Assembly (NCBI RefSeq): GCF_002091635.1
Contig: NZ_BDAC01000011.1
Span: 62,001 to 126,000, forward strand
From: Pseudomonas indica NBRC 103045
GTDB taxonomy: Bacteria; Pseudomonadota; Gammaproteobacteria; Pseudomonadales; Pseudomonadaceae
DNA: 64,000 bases
Reading direction: 5' to 3'
Under the pieces are notes generated by a model, which had not been told where the DNA came from, searched no databases, and saw only the letters and a list, made by a program, of their open reading frames with translations. The first letter of the stretch is position 1, and every line of letters starts with the position of its first letter. The position numbers and the translations under genes are program-made. This document shows, in pieces, positions 9,884 to 18,924 of this stretch.

Positions 9884-10824
9884 GGTGTCGCCTGTGTCTC
9901 GCCGGAGCGCATGGACAAGGCTATTCGCTCAGCCGTACCGAGCGGAATCTCGCCAACCACCGTGACCATGATGTCACCGTCCGCCGTGCTCATGCGCCGT
10001 GAAACCGCGACGGTCGGCCCCAACTGGCTCCGTGCATCCTCGACTGCCGCACCATGCAAGGGTTCGAGGAATACCGAGAAGCGCGCCAGGCCATCGCCAT
10101 ACATCAAGTAGGCCACCGACTCCTTGGATACGGGGCTCGGCGTCTCCAGCGCGCTGGTCAGATTGAAACCGGGCGGCAACCACTCGGAGCGCCAGGCATT
10201 GGGAATATCCTTCGCGTCGGCGAGCTGTACCGATTTGCACTCAGCGCCGGGTTGCATCAACTCATCTGGCAGCTTCCCGGAGGTATCCAGGCGGGTGAAC
10301 TGGAAGCGCTCCAGCAGCTGCCCCTTCTCGTTCAGCAACAGGGACTTCAAGGGCAACCCGGTTTCCCGGTCCAGATGCAGCTCGAATCCGTAGCGATGCT
10401 GATCACGGGGCAGGATCGCAAGGACGACGGCCGGTCGACCGGCCACACGCGATTCGCCGACGAGGCGCAGGTCATACCAGGCGGAAAGCTGCTTGGGATC
10501 GAGCTTGCGCACGGACCAGGCCTGGCCGTCGGCAACTTCGTCGACCAGGGTTCCGCTCACGCATTGAATCTTGCCGTTGACCCGCACCACTTCCTGCGCA
10601 GGGCCATCCAGTTGCTGCAAACGCTCGCGAACGTCGCCCTCTTCCGACCGATGCCAGATGCCATGGGTGGAAAAGCTGCCATTACGCTCGTAGACGAATG
10701 TGCCTTGAAAACTCTGTTGCTGTTCGGCCTCGGCTAGGCGAAGCAGCCAGTCCTTGGCATCCGCAGCGTGGGCCGGCAAAGCCAGCCAGCCCCCCAGAAA
10801 AAGAGAAATAGAAAAGGTGCGCAT
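9880..10824 (-). CDS. mucB: Sigma factor regulatory protein MucB (RseB family)
   Basis: MucB binds the periplasmic domain of MucA and shields it from the site-1 protease AlgW, keeping AlgU inactive; lipid-like signals release it. The 314-residue product has a signal peptide ending AHAADAK, then the N-terminal lipoprotein-fold domain (QQSFQGTFVYERNG) and the smaller C-terminal domain ending in the ISLSMRSGETQ region. It begins 5 bases after mucA and overlaps mucC. Confidence 0.96.
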   Translation of the reverse strand: MRTFSISLFLGGWLALPAHAADAKDWLLRLAEAEQQQSFQGTFVYERNGSFSTHGIWHRSEEGDVRERLQQLDGPAQEVVRVNGKIQCVSGTLVDEVADGQAWSVRKLDPKQLSAWYDLRLVGESRVAGRPAVVLAILPRDQHRYGFELHLDRETGLPLKSLLLNEKGQLLERFQFTRLDTSGKLPDELMQPGAECKSVQLADAKDIPNAWRSEWLPPGFNLTSALETPSPVSKESVAYLMYGDGLARFSVFLEPLHGAAVEDARSQLGPTVAVSRRMSTADGDIMVTVVGEIPLGTAERIALSMRSGETQATP

Positions 10825-10829
10825 ATTCC

Positions 10830-11414
10830 TCAGCGATTTTCCAGACTGGCTGCACGAGCATAGGGTAACGCACTTTCGGTTCCACCCATCGCAGCCTGCT
10901 GCGCGTGCTGGCGCAGATAGATCGGCAGACGCTGATCATGCCAGCTTGGCGCCGCCTTGGCATCCGATGCGCTACCCGAGGCCTGTTCGATACCTTGGCT
11001 GTAACCAGCCAGAACCGCAGGCCCCTGGACTTGCGGAGCCGAGATGACGGGCTGGGCGCCCTGCTGGGCCATCTGCACCCCGCCGGCGGCCTCGTCCTGA
11101 TTGTAGAAACGTACCCCGGCAAGCACCGCCAGCGTCACCGACGCCGCTACGGCCACCCGAGCCAGACCACGCCAGCGAGGCGCCATCGGCGCAGGAATCT
11201 TCTCATCGGCCAAGGCCGCCGAAACCGCCGCAGCGATGTCAAGACGCGGTTCGATCAGTTCCTGATGCATCACCGCGCGGGCGATCTGGTAGCGAGACCA
11301 GGTTGCTCTCAGTTCGGGATCGCTACTGGCAGCCAGCACACGGTGCAGTTCCAGTTCATCCGCTTCGTTATCCATCACCGCGGACAGCGATTCCTGCAGG
11401 GGTTCACGATTCAT
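10830..11414 (-). CDS. mucA: Anti-sigma factor MucA
   Basis: MucA is an inner-membrane anti-sigma factor that sequesters AlgU through its cytoplasmic N-terminal domain and is degraded stepwise during envelope stress. The 194-residue protein has the RseA-like N-terminal domain (QESLSAVMDNEADELELHRV), a membrane segment at about residues 82-102 (VAVAASVTLAVLAGV) and a periplasmic tail that binds MucB. Length equals wild-type MucA of P. aeruginosa, so there is no sign of the mucoid-type truncations. Confidence 0.96.
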   Translation of the reverse strand: MNREPLQESLSAVMDNEADELELHRVLAASSDPELRATWSRYQIARAVMHQELIEPRLDIAAAVSAALADEKIPAPMAPRWRGLARVAVAASVTLAVLAGVRFYNQDEAAGGVQMAQQGAQPVISAPQVQGPAVLAGYSQGIEQASGSASDAKAAPSWHDQRLPIYLRQHAQQAAMGGTESALPYARAASLENR

Positions 11415-11445
11415 GGCAGTTCCTCATTCGGCTATTGCCGCTGTC

Positions 11446-12027
11446 TCAGGCGTCCCGCAACAAGGGTTGCAGGGCTTTATCGATGACTTCCCGCGCACGG
11501 AATATGCGCGAGCGCACAGTGCCAACCGGACATTGCATGACGCTCGCAATGTCTTCGTAGCTCAATCCATCGAATTCGCGCAGCGTCAACGCCGTGCGCA
11601 AGTCCTCAGGCAGTTGCTGGATGGTTCGATGCACAGTGACCTCGATCTCATCCCGCAACAACGCCCCTTCCGGTGACTCGATATCCTTGAGAGCATGATC
11701 GCCCTCGTAGAACTCGGCATCCTCGGCCTTTACATCGTTATCCGGAGGACGTCGGCCACGTGCCACCAGATGATTCTTCGCCGTATTGATGGCGATGCGG
11801 TACAGCCAGGTATAGAAGGCACTGTCACCGCGAAAATTACCCAGGGCTCGGTAGGCCTTGATGAAGGCTTCTTGCGCGACATCCTGAGCTTCATGGGTGT
11901 CATGCACGAAACGTACGATCAATCCGAGGATCTTGTGCTGATACTTGAGCACCAGAAGATCGAAAGCTCGCGTGTCCCCGCGCTGAACCCGCTCAACCAA
12001 CTGCTGATCCTGCTCTTGAGTTAGCAT
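11446..12027 (-). CDS. algU: RNA polymerase ECF sigma factor AlgU (AlgT, sigma-22)
   Basis: AlgU is the RpoE-type sigma factor for envelope stress, alginate synthesis and its own operon. The 193-residue protein has sigma region 2 (DTRAFDLLVLKYQHKILGLI, then DVAQEAFIKAYRALGNFRG) and region 4 (LREFDGLSYEDIASVMQC, helix-turn-helix). Length is identical to that of P. aeruginosa AlgU. It heads the algU-mucABCD operon, and AlgU-type promoters upstream suggest autoregulation. Confidence 0.98.
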   Translation of the reverse strand: MLTQEQDQQLVERVQRGDTRAFDLLVLKYQHKILGLIVRFVHDTHEAQDVAQEAFIKAYRALGNFRGDSAFYTWLYRIAINTAKNHLVARGRRPPDNDVKAEDAEFYEGDHALKDIESPEGALLRDEIEVTVHRTIQQLPEDLRTALTLREFDGLSYEDIASVMQCPVGTVRSRIFRAREVIDKALQPLLRDA

Positions 12028-12080
12028 GTGCGCTCCTCGATTCGGGAGTGCTTTACCAACGAGTGGACCAGCCTACCAAG

Positions 12081-12107
12081 ATAGACACGGGCGATGCACA
12101 AAAGTTC
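12081..12107 (-). promoter_or_regulatory. AlgU-dependent promoter, proximal to algU
   Basis: On the minus strand, GAACTT (12107-12102) and TCTAT (12085-12081) are separated by 16 bases, matching the AlgU/RpoE consensus GAACTT-N16-TCTGA. The site lies about 55 bases upstream of the algU start codon, as expected for an autoregulated promoter. Confidence 0.75.
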
Positions 12108-12262
12108 TCCCCTCCAAGCACGCTTTCCGCAAAAATTCAAATTACATCTTTACGAAATTGCGCAGCCTTTCACTCACCCAGCTGCGCGGATAATCTTTTT
12201 GCAGGGCCAGACAAGCATTTCGAGAACTGGCACTACATCTCTGCACTTATTCCCTATCCGTC

Positions 12263-12290
12263 TTAGGAACCCGAAAGACTAAGAAAGTTC
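12263..12290 (-). promoter_or_regulatory. Second, distal AlgU-type promoter
   Basis: On the minus strand, GAACTT (12290-12285), a 16-base spacer and TCCTAA (12268-12263) form a second AlgU-like site about 240 bases upstream of algU. P. aeruginosa algU also has more than one AlgU-dependent start. The 349-base algU-nadB gap (12028-12376) otherwise holds AT-rich divergent promoter DNA and no gene I can support. Confidence 0.55.
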
Positions 12291-12376
12291 CAGAGCTCCC
12301 CGGTCGGACATAAGCGCGCTATTGTGGCGCCGCCCCCACCTATATACTAGGGGCGCTTCATCAGCGGACCCGGACA

Positions 12377-13993
12377 ATGAGCCAACACTTTCAGCACGAC
12401 GTACTGGTGATCGGCAGCGGCGCTGCCGGCCTGACCCTCGCCCTTACCCTGCCCTCGCACCTGCGCATCGCCGTGCTGAGCAAAGGCGACCTGGCCAATG
12501 GCTCCACCTATTGGGCACAAGGCGGGGTGGCCGCCGTACTGGACGACACGGACACCGTCGAATCCCACGTCGAAGACACCCTGGTCGCCGGCGGCGGACT
12601 GTGCAAAGAAGAGGCGGTTCGCTTCACGGTAGAACACAGTCGAGAAGCCATCCAATGGCTCATCGAACAGGGCGTTCCCTTTACCCGGGATGAGAAGCAC
12701 GGCGGCGAAGACAGCGGCTTCGAGTTTCACCTGACCCGCGAAGGCGGGCACAGCCACCGACGTATCATCCATGCCGCCGATGCCACCGGCGCGGCCATTT
12801 TCAATACGCTGCTGGCGCAGGCCCGGCAACGCTCGAACATCGAGCTGCTGGAACAGCACGTGGCAGTGGACCTGATCACCGAGCGCAAGCTCGGCCTGCC
12901 CGGGCAGCGCTGCCTCGGCGCGTATGTATTGAATCGCGGCACCGGCCAGGTCGATACCTACGCCGCCCGCTTCACCGCTCTCGCCTCCGGGGGCGCAGCC
13001 AAGGTCTACCTCTATACCAGCAACCCGGATGGGGCCTGCGGCGACGGTATCGCCATGGCCTGGCGGGCCGGCTGCCGGGTCGGCAACCTGGAGTTCAACC
13101 AGTTCCATCCCACCTGCCTGTATCACCCCCAGGCCAAGAGTTTCCTGGTCACCGAGGCACTGCGCGGCGAAGGTGCCTTGCTCAAGCTGCCCAACGGCGA
13201 GCGCTTCATGCCGCGCTTCGATCCACGCGCCGAGCTGGCGCCCCGAGACATCGTCGCACGCGCCATCGATCATGAAATGAAGCGCCTCGGTATCGACTGC
13301 GTTTATCTCGACATCAGCCACAAACCGGCGGACTTCATCACCGCGCATTTCCCCACCGTCTACGAGCGCTGCCTGGATTTCGGCATCGACATCACCCGCC
13401 AGCCGATTCCGGTGGTGCCGGCGGCCCACTACACCTGTGGCGGTGTGCTGGTCGACCAGCATGGACGCACCGACGTGCCCGGCCTCTATGCCATCGGCGA
13501 GACCAGCTTCACCGGCCTGCACGGCGCCAACCGCATGGCCAGCAACTCCCTGCTCGAATGCTTCGTGTACGCACGCTCGGCAGCGGCAGACATCGTCGGT
13601 CAGTTGGAGCAGGTGGCGATTCCCACTCACCTGCCGAGCTGGGATGCCAGCCAGGTGACCGACTCCGACGAGGACGTGATCATCGCCCACAACTGGGACG
13701 AGCTGCGGCGTTTCATGTGGGACTACGTCGGCATCGTCAGGACCAACAAGCGCCTGCAACGCGCGCAGCACCGCGTGCGCCTGCTGCTCAGCGAGATCGA
13801 CGAGTTCTACAGCAACTACAAGGTGAGCCGGGACCTGATCGAACTACGCAACCTGGCGCTGGTCGCCGAACTGATGATTCGCTCGGCCATGCTCCGTCAT
13901 GAAAGCCGGGGCCTGCATTACACCCTTGACTACCCGGAACAGTTGCCCGAAGCGCGCGACACTATCCTGGAGCCGCCCACCTACGCCGGCTGA
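12377..13993 (+). CDS. nadB: L-aspartate oxidase NadB
   Basis: NadB is the FAD enzyme that oxidises L-aspartate to iminoaspartate, the first step of de novo NAD synthesis. The 538-residue protein opens with the dinucleotide-binding motif [15 protein letters not shown], then has [10 protein letters not shown], the catalytic region [11 protein letters not shown] and [10 protein letters not shown], and the C-terminal helical domain typical of the succinate dehydrogenase / fumarate reductase flavoprotein family. It is divergent from algU, the arrangement known in P. aeruginosa. Its 3' end overlaps the convergent ygfX gene by 32 bases. Confidence 0.97.
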   Translation: MSQHFQHDVLVIGSGAAGLTLALTLPSHLRIAVLSKGDLANGSTYWAQGGVAAVLDDTDTVESHVEDTLVAGGGLCKEEAVRFTVEHSREAIQWLIEQGVPFTRDEKHGGEDSGFEFHLTREGGHSHRRIIHAADATGAAIFNTLLAQARQRSNIELLEQHVAVDLITERKLGLPGQRCLGAYVLNRGTGQVDTYAARFTALASGGAAKVYLYTSNPDGACGDGIAMAWRAGCRVGNLEFNQFHPTCLYHPQAKSFLVTEALRGEGALLKLPNGERFMPRFDPRAELAPRDIVARAIDHEMKRLGIDCVYLDISHKPADFITAHFPTVYERCLDFGIDITRQPIPVVPAAHYTCGGVLVDQHGRTDVPGLYAIGETSFTGLHGANRMASNSLLECFVYARSAAADIVGQLEQVAIPTHLPSWDASQVTDSDEDVIIAHNWDELRRFMWDYVGIVRTNKRLQRAQHRVRLLLSEIDEFYSNYKVSRDLIELRNLALVAELMIRSAMLRHESRGLHYTLDYPEQLPEARDTILEPPTYAG

Positions 13994-14414
13994 ACTTCAG
14001 CCGCACCCGTAACCGGCGATGCGCGTCCGCCGCCAGCGCGTCGCCGGGAATGCACAGGCCGCGCACGCGGCGCTCGCCGCTCAGGCGAAAACGCAATATC
14101 ACCGCCAGAGGTAGCGCCAGGCTGTCCGGCCGAAGCTGGACACGCTGCCAGCCATCCCGAGCATTCCATAGCTGCCAGCCCTCGGCATCGTGCCGCAGCC
14201 CGCGAAAAGCGCGCGGATCGCGCAGCAATACATGCCGCGGCAGCACCCAGCCGGCATGCCCCAGGCAGGCCGCCACGCCAAGCAGGGCGGCCCAGAGCGG
14301 AATATCGGCAAGCAGGAATGCGCCCAATGCCAGCGTCAGGGCGATCAGATACAGCACCAGCAGGCGCCGCGAGGCCTGCCAGTGGCACTCGAAGAAATCA
14401 CTTGGGTTGGACAC
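13962..14414 (-). CDS. ygfX: YgfX-like small membrane protein
   Basis: This 150-residue protein has two closely spaced membrane helices at about residues 17-35 and 38-55 ([19 protein letters not shown], then [17 protein letters not shown]), followed by a basic cytoplasmic domain. That layout and its position right after sdhE identify it as YgfX. In E. coli, YgfX (CptA) has been reported as the toxin of a type IV toxin-antitoxin pair with SdhE, while SdhE itself is a flavinylation factor. The start overlaps sdhE by 17 bases; the end overlaps nadB on the other strand. Confidence 0.75.
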   Translation of the reverse strand: MSNPSDFFECHWQASRRLLVLYLIALTLALGAFLLADIPLWAALLGVAACLGHAGWVLPRHVLLRDPRAFRGLRHDAEGWQLWNARDGWQRVQLRPDSLALPLAVILRFRLSGERRVRGLCIPGDALAADAHRRLRVRLKFSRRRWAAPG

Positions 14415-14652
14415 GGTCCAGAATCATGCGGACCATCCGGCGCAGATCGGGGTCTTCCGGCTCGCCGCGCTGCATGAACCAGCCGAACATATCCTGATCC
14501 TCGCAGGCGAGCAGCTTGCGGTAGCGCGCCTGGTCCTCGGCATCGAGGTTCGGATAAACCTCCTTGACGAAGGGCACCAGCAATACATCGAGTTCCAGCA
14601 TGCCGCGGCGGCTGTGCCAGAACAGTCGGTTCAGTTCGATATCGTCGGCCAT
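14398..14652 (-). CDS. sdhE: FAD assembly factor SdhE
   Basis: SdhE promotes covalent attachment of FAD to succinate dehydrogenase and related flavoproteins. The 84-residue protein shows the family motif [11 protein letters not shown] near the N terminus and [14 protein letters not shown] further on. I chose the ATG at 14652, which has an AAGGAG ribosome site 6 bases upstream and gives the usual length; the longer reading from 14706 adds an unsupported leader. It is the first gene of a two-gene operon with ygfX. Confidence 0.93.
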   Translation of the reverse strand: MADDIELNRLFWHSRRGMLELDVLLVPFVKEVYPNLDAEDQARYRKLLACEDQDMFGWFMQRGEPEDPDLRRMVRMILDRVQPK

Positions 14653-14769
14653 GGGCGGCTCCTTGAAAGAGGGCGGCATTATACCGGGCCGGACGTTCAC
14701 GGGCACCCGCTGACAAGTCGGGGCCCGGCGCCCTATGATGGGCCCCCAACTTTATTCCAGCGACTCTCA

Positions 14770-15711
14770 ATGGCCGACTCCGCTTTTTTCTGCCCGTTGA
14801 CCCACGAGGGCGTACTTGCCGTCCGCGGCCCCGACGCCAGCAAATTCCTCCAGGGTCAGCTGACCTGCAATCTCAACTACCTGAACGACGAACACGCCGG
14901 CCTCGGTGCCCGCTGCACGCCCAAGGGACGGATGCAGTCGAGCTTTCGCATCCTTGGCGAAGGCGACGGTTTCCTGCTCGCCATGGCGATGGAGCTGATC
15001 GAACCGCAGATGGCGGACCTGAAGAAGTACGCCGCGTTCTCCAAATCCACCCTGAGCGACGAAAGCGCGACCTGGGTCCGCTTCGGCCTTGCCGGTGGCG
15101 ACGGCGCCCTGGTCAGCCTCGGCCTCGACCTGCCCCATGACAGCGATCGCGTCGTGCGGGCCAACGGCCTGATCGCCATTCGGCTGAGCGACGGCCGCGC
15201 CGAACTCTGGGTCCCGGCTGCCCAGGCCGACACCGTCCAGACGCGCCTGAGCGCGCAGTTGCCGAGCGCCGGGCTGGATGGCTGGCTGCTGGCCCAGGTG
15301 AGAGCCGGCATCGGTCAGGTGTTCGGACCGACCCGAGAGCTGTTCATCCCGCAAATGATCAATTTGCAGGCGCTGGGTGGCGTGAGCTTCAAGAAAGGCT
15401 GCTATACCGGTCAGGAGATCGTCGCCCGCATGCAGTACCTCGGCAAGCTCAAGCGTCGGCTCTACCGCCTGGAGTTGGAAAGCGGGACGCCTCCGGCCGC
15501 CGCGACCGAGCTGTTCTCCCCCGTCCACGGCAGTTCGGTGGGCGAGGTGGTGCTGGCCGCCCCGGCGGAAAGCGGTGTCGAGCTACTCGCCGTACTGCAG
15601 GAAGACGCGGCGAACGACGGTCGCGTGCATCTGGGCTCGCTGGAAGGCCCGGCCCTGCGCCTGCTGGAGCTTCCCTATGCGCTGGACCCGGACCGCGAGA
15701 TCCAGCGCTGA
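14770..15711 (+). CDS. ygfZ: Folate-binding tRNA-modifying protein YgfZ
   Basis: YgfZ is a tetrahydrofolate-dependent protein of the GcvT fold that supports assembly or repair of certain iron-sulfur enzymes such as MiaB. The 313-residue protein has the signature KKGCYTGQEIVARMQYLGK (around residues 209-227), with the essential cysteine in K-G-C-Y-T-G-Q-E. I chose the ATG at 14770 (MADSAFFCPLTHEG); the much longer in-frame reading from 14050 runs antisense through sdhE and ygfX and is a shadow. Confidence 0.94.
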   Translation: MADSAFFCPLTHEGVLAVRGPDASKFLQGQLTCNLNYLNDEHAGLGARCTPKGRMQSSFRILGEGDGFLLAMAMELIEPQMADLKKYAAFSKSTLSDESATWVRFGLAGGDGALVSLGLDLPHDSDRVVRANGLIAIRLSDGRAELWVPAAQADTVQTRLSAQLPSAGLDGWLLAQVRAGIGQVFGPTRELFIPQMINLQALGGVSFKKGCYTGQEIVARMQYLGKLKRRLYRLELESGTPPAAATELFSPVHGSSVGEVVLAAPAESGVELLAVLQEDAANDGRVHLGSLEGPALRLLELPYALDPDREIQR

Positions 15712-15787
15712 AGCCGTTCGACCGGCAGCGACCGGACAACCGCAGACGCGGCCCATCATCGATAACGAGCAGTAGAAGAGAACCGAG

Positions 15788-16624
15788 ATGAATACGCTTG
15801 TCGAGAAAGTCCAGAGGGAATTGATCCAGGCCATCGAGAACGATGACCTGGTCCTGCCGACGCTGCCGGAAGTCGCGCTGAAGGTCCGCGAAGCTGCGGA
15901 AGACCCGGACATCAGTATTTCCGCCTTGAGCAAGGTCATCGGCAACGACGCTGCGCTCACCGCGCGCATCATCAAGGTGGTGAACAGCCCGCTGCTGCGT
16001 ACCGCCAAGGAAATCACCGACCTGCAGATGGCGATCAGCCGGCTCGGCATCAACTACACCTGCAACCTCGCCACCGGCCTGGCGATGGAGCAGATGTTCC
16101 AGGCCACGTCCGATGTCGTCGATCGCAAGATGCGCGAAGTCTGGAACAAGAGCACCGAGATCGCCGGTATCTGCCATGTGCTCTGCCGCCACTACACCCG
16201 CCTGATGCCGGACCAGGCGACCCTTGCCGGCCTGGTTCACCAGATCGGTATCCTGCCGATCCTCACCTACGCCGAGGAGCACAACGAGCTGCTCTCCGAC
16301 TCGATCAGCCTCAACCACGTAATCGAAAAGATTCACCCAATCATCGGCGACAAGATTCTGCGCGCCTGGGAATTTCCCGAGCCGATCGCCATCGTTCCCA
16401 GCCAGTACCTGGATTTCGAACGCGACTCCGCGAAGGTCGACTACGTGGACATCGTCCAGGTCGCGACGCTGCAAAGCTACCTGGGCACCACCCATCCCTA
16501 CACCCAACTGGATTGGGGCCGGATTCCCGCATTCGGCAAACTCGGTCTGGACCCGAACGTGGACATGCAGGCCGACGAAGACCTGTCCGCGGCGATGGAA
16601 GCGGCCATGAGTATGCTGCAGTAA
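15788..16624 (+). CDS. HDOD domain protein
   Basis: The 278-residue product is a single HDOD domain covering most of its length, starting LPTLPEVALKVREAAEDPDISISAL and including VIGNDAALTARIIKVVNSPLL and LVHQIGILPIL. HDOD proteins are HD-fold relatives that usually lack the catalytic HD pair and serve signalling or scaffolding roles in stress and motility. There is no attached effector domain here. The equivalent gene lies next to ygfZ in P. aeruginosa. Function in the cell is not known. Confidence 0.85.
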   Translation: MNTLVEKVQRELIQAIENDDLVLPTLPEVALKVREAAEDPDISISALSKVIGNDAALTARIIKVVNSPLLRTAKEITDLQMAISRLGINYTCNLATGLAMEQMFQATSDVVDRKMREVWNKSTEIAGICHVLCRHYTRLMPDQATLAGLVHQIGILPILTYAEEHNELLSDSISLNHVIEKIHPIIGDKILRAWEFPEPIAIVPSQYLDFERDSAKVDYVDIVQVATLQSYLGTTHPYTQLDWGRIPAFGKLGLDPNVDMQADEDLSAAMEAAMSMLQ

Positions 16625-16691
16625 GCAGCCTGGGTGGTTGGCGCGGAAGAACCTCGCCAGCCGCTATAGGTGCCCGCCGGAGGCAACCGAA

Positions 16692-16722
16692 GACTGCCGT
16701 CAGAACGATGGCAGTTATTTTC
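16692..16722 (+). terminator. Probable terminator after the HDOD gene
   Basis: ACTGCC and GGCAGT form a six-base stem with an 11-base loop, followed by TATTTTC. It sits between the HDOD gene and the binding-protein gene. The U-tract is short, so strength is uncertain. Confidence 0.45.
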
Positions 16723-16769
16723 GAAACGGCACTAGACTCAAGACGTAGCACAGCCTCAGAAACCTGCCC

Positions 16770-17522
16770 ATGCGCCTGCTCGTCCTGCTGTTCAGCCTAT
16801 TGCTCGGCAGCCTCGCCGCTGCCGAGGAAATCTACCTGACCAACGGTGAGTGGCCGCCGTATACGGGTGAAAAGCTGCCCCATTACGGCGTGGCGTCGCG
16901 CATCGTCACCGAAGCGTTCGCGATTGAAGGCGTCAAGGTGCACTGGGAATTCTATCCCTGGGCGCGAGCCATGCGCCTGGCCAAATCCGGCCAGCGCCCC
17001 GGCACGGCAGCCTGGCTGAACAGCCCGGAACGCGAGCAGGCGTTCTTCATTAGCGATCCGCTGATCATGAGCGGCTATGTCCTGTTCCATCGCAAGGACG
17101 ATCCCTTCAACTGGCAGACGATAGACGACCTGCGCGACCTGCGTATCGGTGCGGTCATCGGCTACGACTATGGCGTGCCCTTCGAGCAAGCCGAACGGGA
17201 TAAGCGCCTGCAGGTAAAACGGGTCAACACCGATGAACAGGCCTTTCGCCTGCTGCTGGCCGGACGCATCGATATCCTGCCGGTGGATCGGCTCGTCGGC
17301 CTCGCACTGCTCCAACACTTCGACCGCGCGGACCGGGAGCGGCTTACCTACCATCGGCTCCCCCTGCGCAAAGACAACCTTCACCTGCTCCTGTCGCGCC
17401 AGATCGAGGGCAACGAAGAGTTGATGGAGCGCTTCAACCGGGGCCTGGCCGAACTGGAGCGCAGCGGCAAGCTCGAGCGCTACCGCCTCGAAGCCCAGCA
17501 ACTACCCGGCTCGGCCCCCTGA
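16770..17522 (+). CDS. Periplasmic substrate-binding protein, SBP family 3-like
   Basis: The 250-residue product has a signal peptide (LLVLLFSLLLGSLAAAEE, cleavage near residue 18) and then the type 3 solute-binding fold seen in amino-acid-binding proteins: LTNGEWPPYTGE at the mature N terminus, WARAMRLAKSGQ, and VIGYDYGVPF. No permease or ATPase gene is adjacent, so it could be an orphan receptor feeding a distant transporter or a signalling protein. The ligand cannot be told from sequence. It ends 10 bases from the convergent tctE. Confidence 0.8.
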   Translation: MRLLVLLFSLLLGSLAAAEEIYLTNGEWPPYTGEKLPHYGVASRIVTEAFAIEGVKVHWEFYPWARAMRLAKSGQRPGTAAWLNSPEREQAFFISDPLIMSGYVLFHRKDDPFNWQTIDDLRDLRIGAVIGYDYGVPFEQAERDKRLQVKRVNTDEQAFRLLLAGRIDILPVDRLVGLALLQHFDRADRERLTYHRLPLRKDNLHLLLSRQIEGNEELMERFNRGLAELERSGKLERYRLEAQQLPGSAP

Positions 17523-17532
17523 AACGGCCCGT

Positions 17533-18924
17533 TCAGAGCGAATCCCCGGGAAACTCCACCCGCACCCGCAAGCCGCCGGACGCCCCCTCATGCAGGCTGA
17601 TCGCCGCCAGGTGAGCCCGGCAGATTTCCCCGACGATGGCCAGCCCCAGCCCCGCACCACTACCCTGTTGCTTGCGCCGATAGAAGCGGGCAAAGACCTT
17701 CTCCCGATCCTCCGGCGGAATACCCGGCCCGTCGTCTTCCACCTCCAGCACACCGGGCGGCAGCACCCGAAGAATCACGTTGCCGCCCTCGGGCGTATGC
17801 GCCAGCGCGTTGTCCAGGAGATTGCACAGCAGCTCGTTGAGCAGCGTCGGCTCGCCCTTCAGCCAGACTGGCTGCTCGGCCTCCAGGGCCAGGGCGACAC
17901 CCCGCTTGTAGGCCAGCGGCGCCATGGCCAGTCCCAACTCGCGGGCCAACTGGCTGAGATCGAGGCGCTCGGCACCGCCCTCGGCGATGGCTCGCGCGCC
18001 GCTCTCGATACGGGCCAGAGAGAGCAACTGGTTGGCTAGGTGGGTCAGTTTGTCGGTGTTTTCCGCCGCGCTCTCCAGAGTGCTGTACCAGACCGCCGGC
18101 TCCTTTTCGCGCAACCCCAGCTCGATGCGTGCCTTGAGCGCCGCCAAGGGCGTACGCAGCTCATGGGAGGCATCGGCGATGAATTGCGTCTGCCGCTCGA
18201 ACTGGGCCCGCAGCCGTTCGGTGAAATGGTTCAGGGCCAGGACCAGGGGCTTCAGCTCGCGCTGCACACTGACCAACGGCAAGGGGCGCAGGTCGTCCGG
18301 CTGACGTTCTTCCACCGCCTCGCTGAGCCGCCCCAGGGGACGCAACGCGGCGCTCACCGCCAGCCAGACCAGCAGCAGCGCGCCGATCGCCAGCAAGCCG
18401 AGCCGCCACAGGGTGTCGGTCAATAACCCTCGGGCCATGCGCTCGCGCGCGCCCTGGGTCTCGGCCACGCGGATTTCCGCCATGCCGTTCAACTCGGGCT
18501 CGCTGATCGGTTGCAGCAGGCTGACCACCCGCACGCCCTGGCCCAGGTACTCGCCGTCGTAGAAACGTGCCAGCGCCGGATAGTCATCGGTCCGCCGCAC
18601 CTTCGGCGAAGGCGCCGGCAGGTCCTCGTAGCCGGCCACCAACTCGCCCTTGAAGCCGTTCACCTGGTAATAGACGCGCCCGCCGCTGTCGTAGGCGAAG
18701 GCATCCAGGGCCACATAAGGCACGCTGACACCCAGGCGACCGCCCCGCGTCGTCAGGCGTTCGGCAATGGCTCGTGCCGACGCCAGCAAGGTGCGGTCGT
18801 AAGCCGTGTCGGCGGCAGCGCGACCGTTGATATAGGCGCTCCAGCCACTGACCGCGAGCAGTACCGCGAGCAACGCGGCAAGCCGCCGCAACAGCCGTCC
18901 GCGCAGGCTGGACGCTTCACTCAC
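17533..18924 (-). CDS. tctE: Sensor histidine kinase TctE
   Basis: TctE is the sensor for external tricarboxylates (citrate and relatives) and controls opdH-tctCBA. The 463-residue protein has two membrane segments (about 12-32 and 172-193) enclosing a periplasmic sensor of about 140 residues, a short HAMP-like linker, the H-box DASHELRTPL with His254, and the ATP-binding N, G1 and G2 boxes (NLLDNALAHTPEGG, VEDDGPGIP, GAGLGLAIV). It overlaps tctD by 8 bases. The nearby porin and TTT transporter support the ligand assignment. Confidence 0.9.
   Translation of the reverse strand: MSEASSLRGRLLRRLAALLAVLLAVSGWSAYINGRAAADTAYDRTLLASARAIAERLTTRGGRLGVSVPYVALDAFAYDSGGRVYYQVNGFKGELVAGYEDLPAPSPKVRRTDDYPALARFYDGEYLGQGVRVVSLLQPISEPELNGMAEIRVAETQGARERMARGLLTDTLWRLGLLAIGALLLVWLAVSAALRPLGRLSEAVEERQPDDLRPLPLVSVQRELKPLVLALNHFTERLRAQFERQTQFIADASHELRTPLAALKARIELGLREKEPAVWYSTLESAAENTDKLTHLANQLLSLARIESGARAIAEGGAERLDLSQLARELGLAMAPLAYKRGVALALEAEQPVWLKGEPTLLNELLCNLLDNALAHTPEGGNVILRVLPPGVLEVEDDGPGIPPEDREKVFARFYRRKQQGSGAGLGLAIVGEICRAHLAAISLHEGASGGLRVRVEFPGDSL

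Noticed and set aside
12028..12376. tRNA or small RNA gene in the algU-nadB gap
   Set aside because: No cloverleaf or strong structured element with a terminator was found; the AT-rich bases fit promoters.
14050..14769. N-terminal extension of ygfZ
   Set aside because: The extension is antisense to sdhE and ygfX and the family N terminus begins at 14770.
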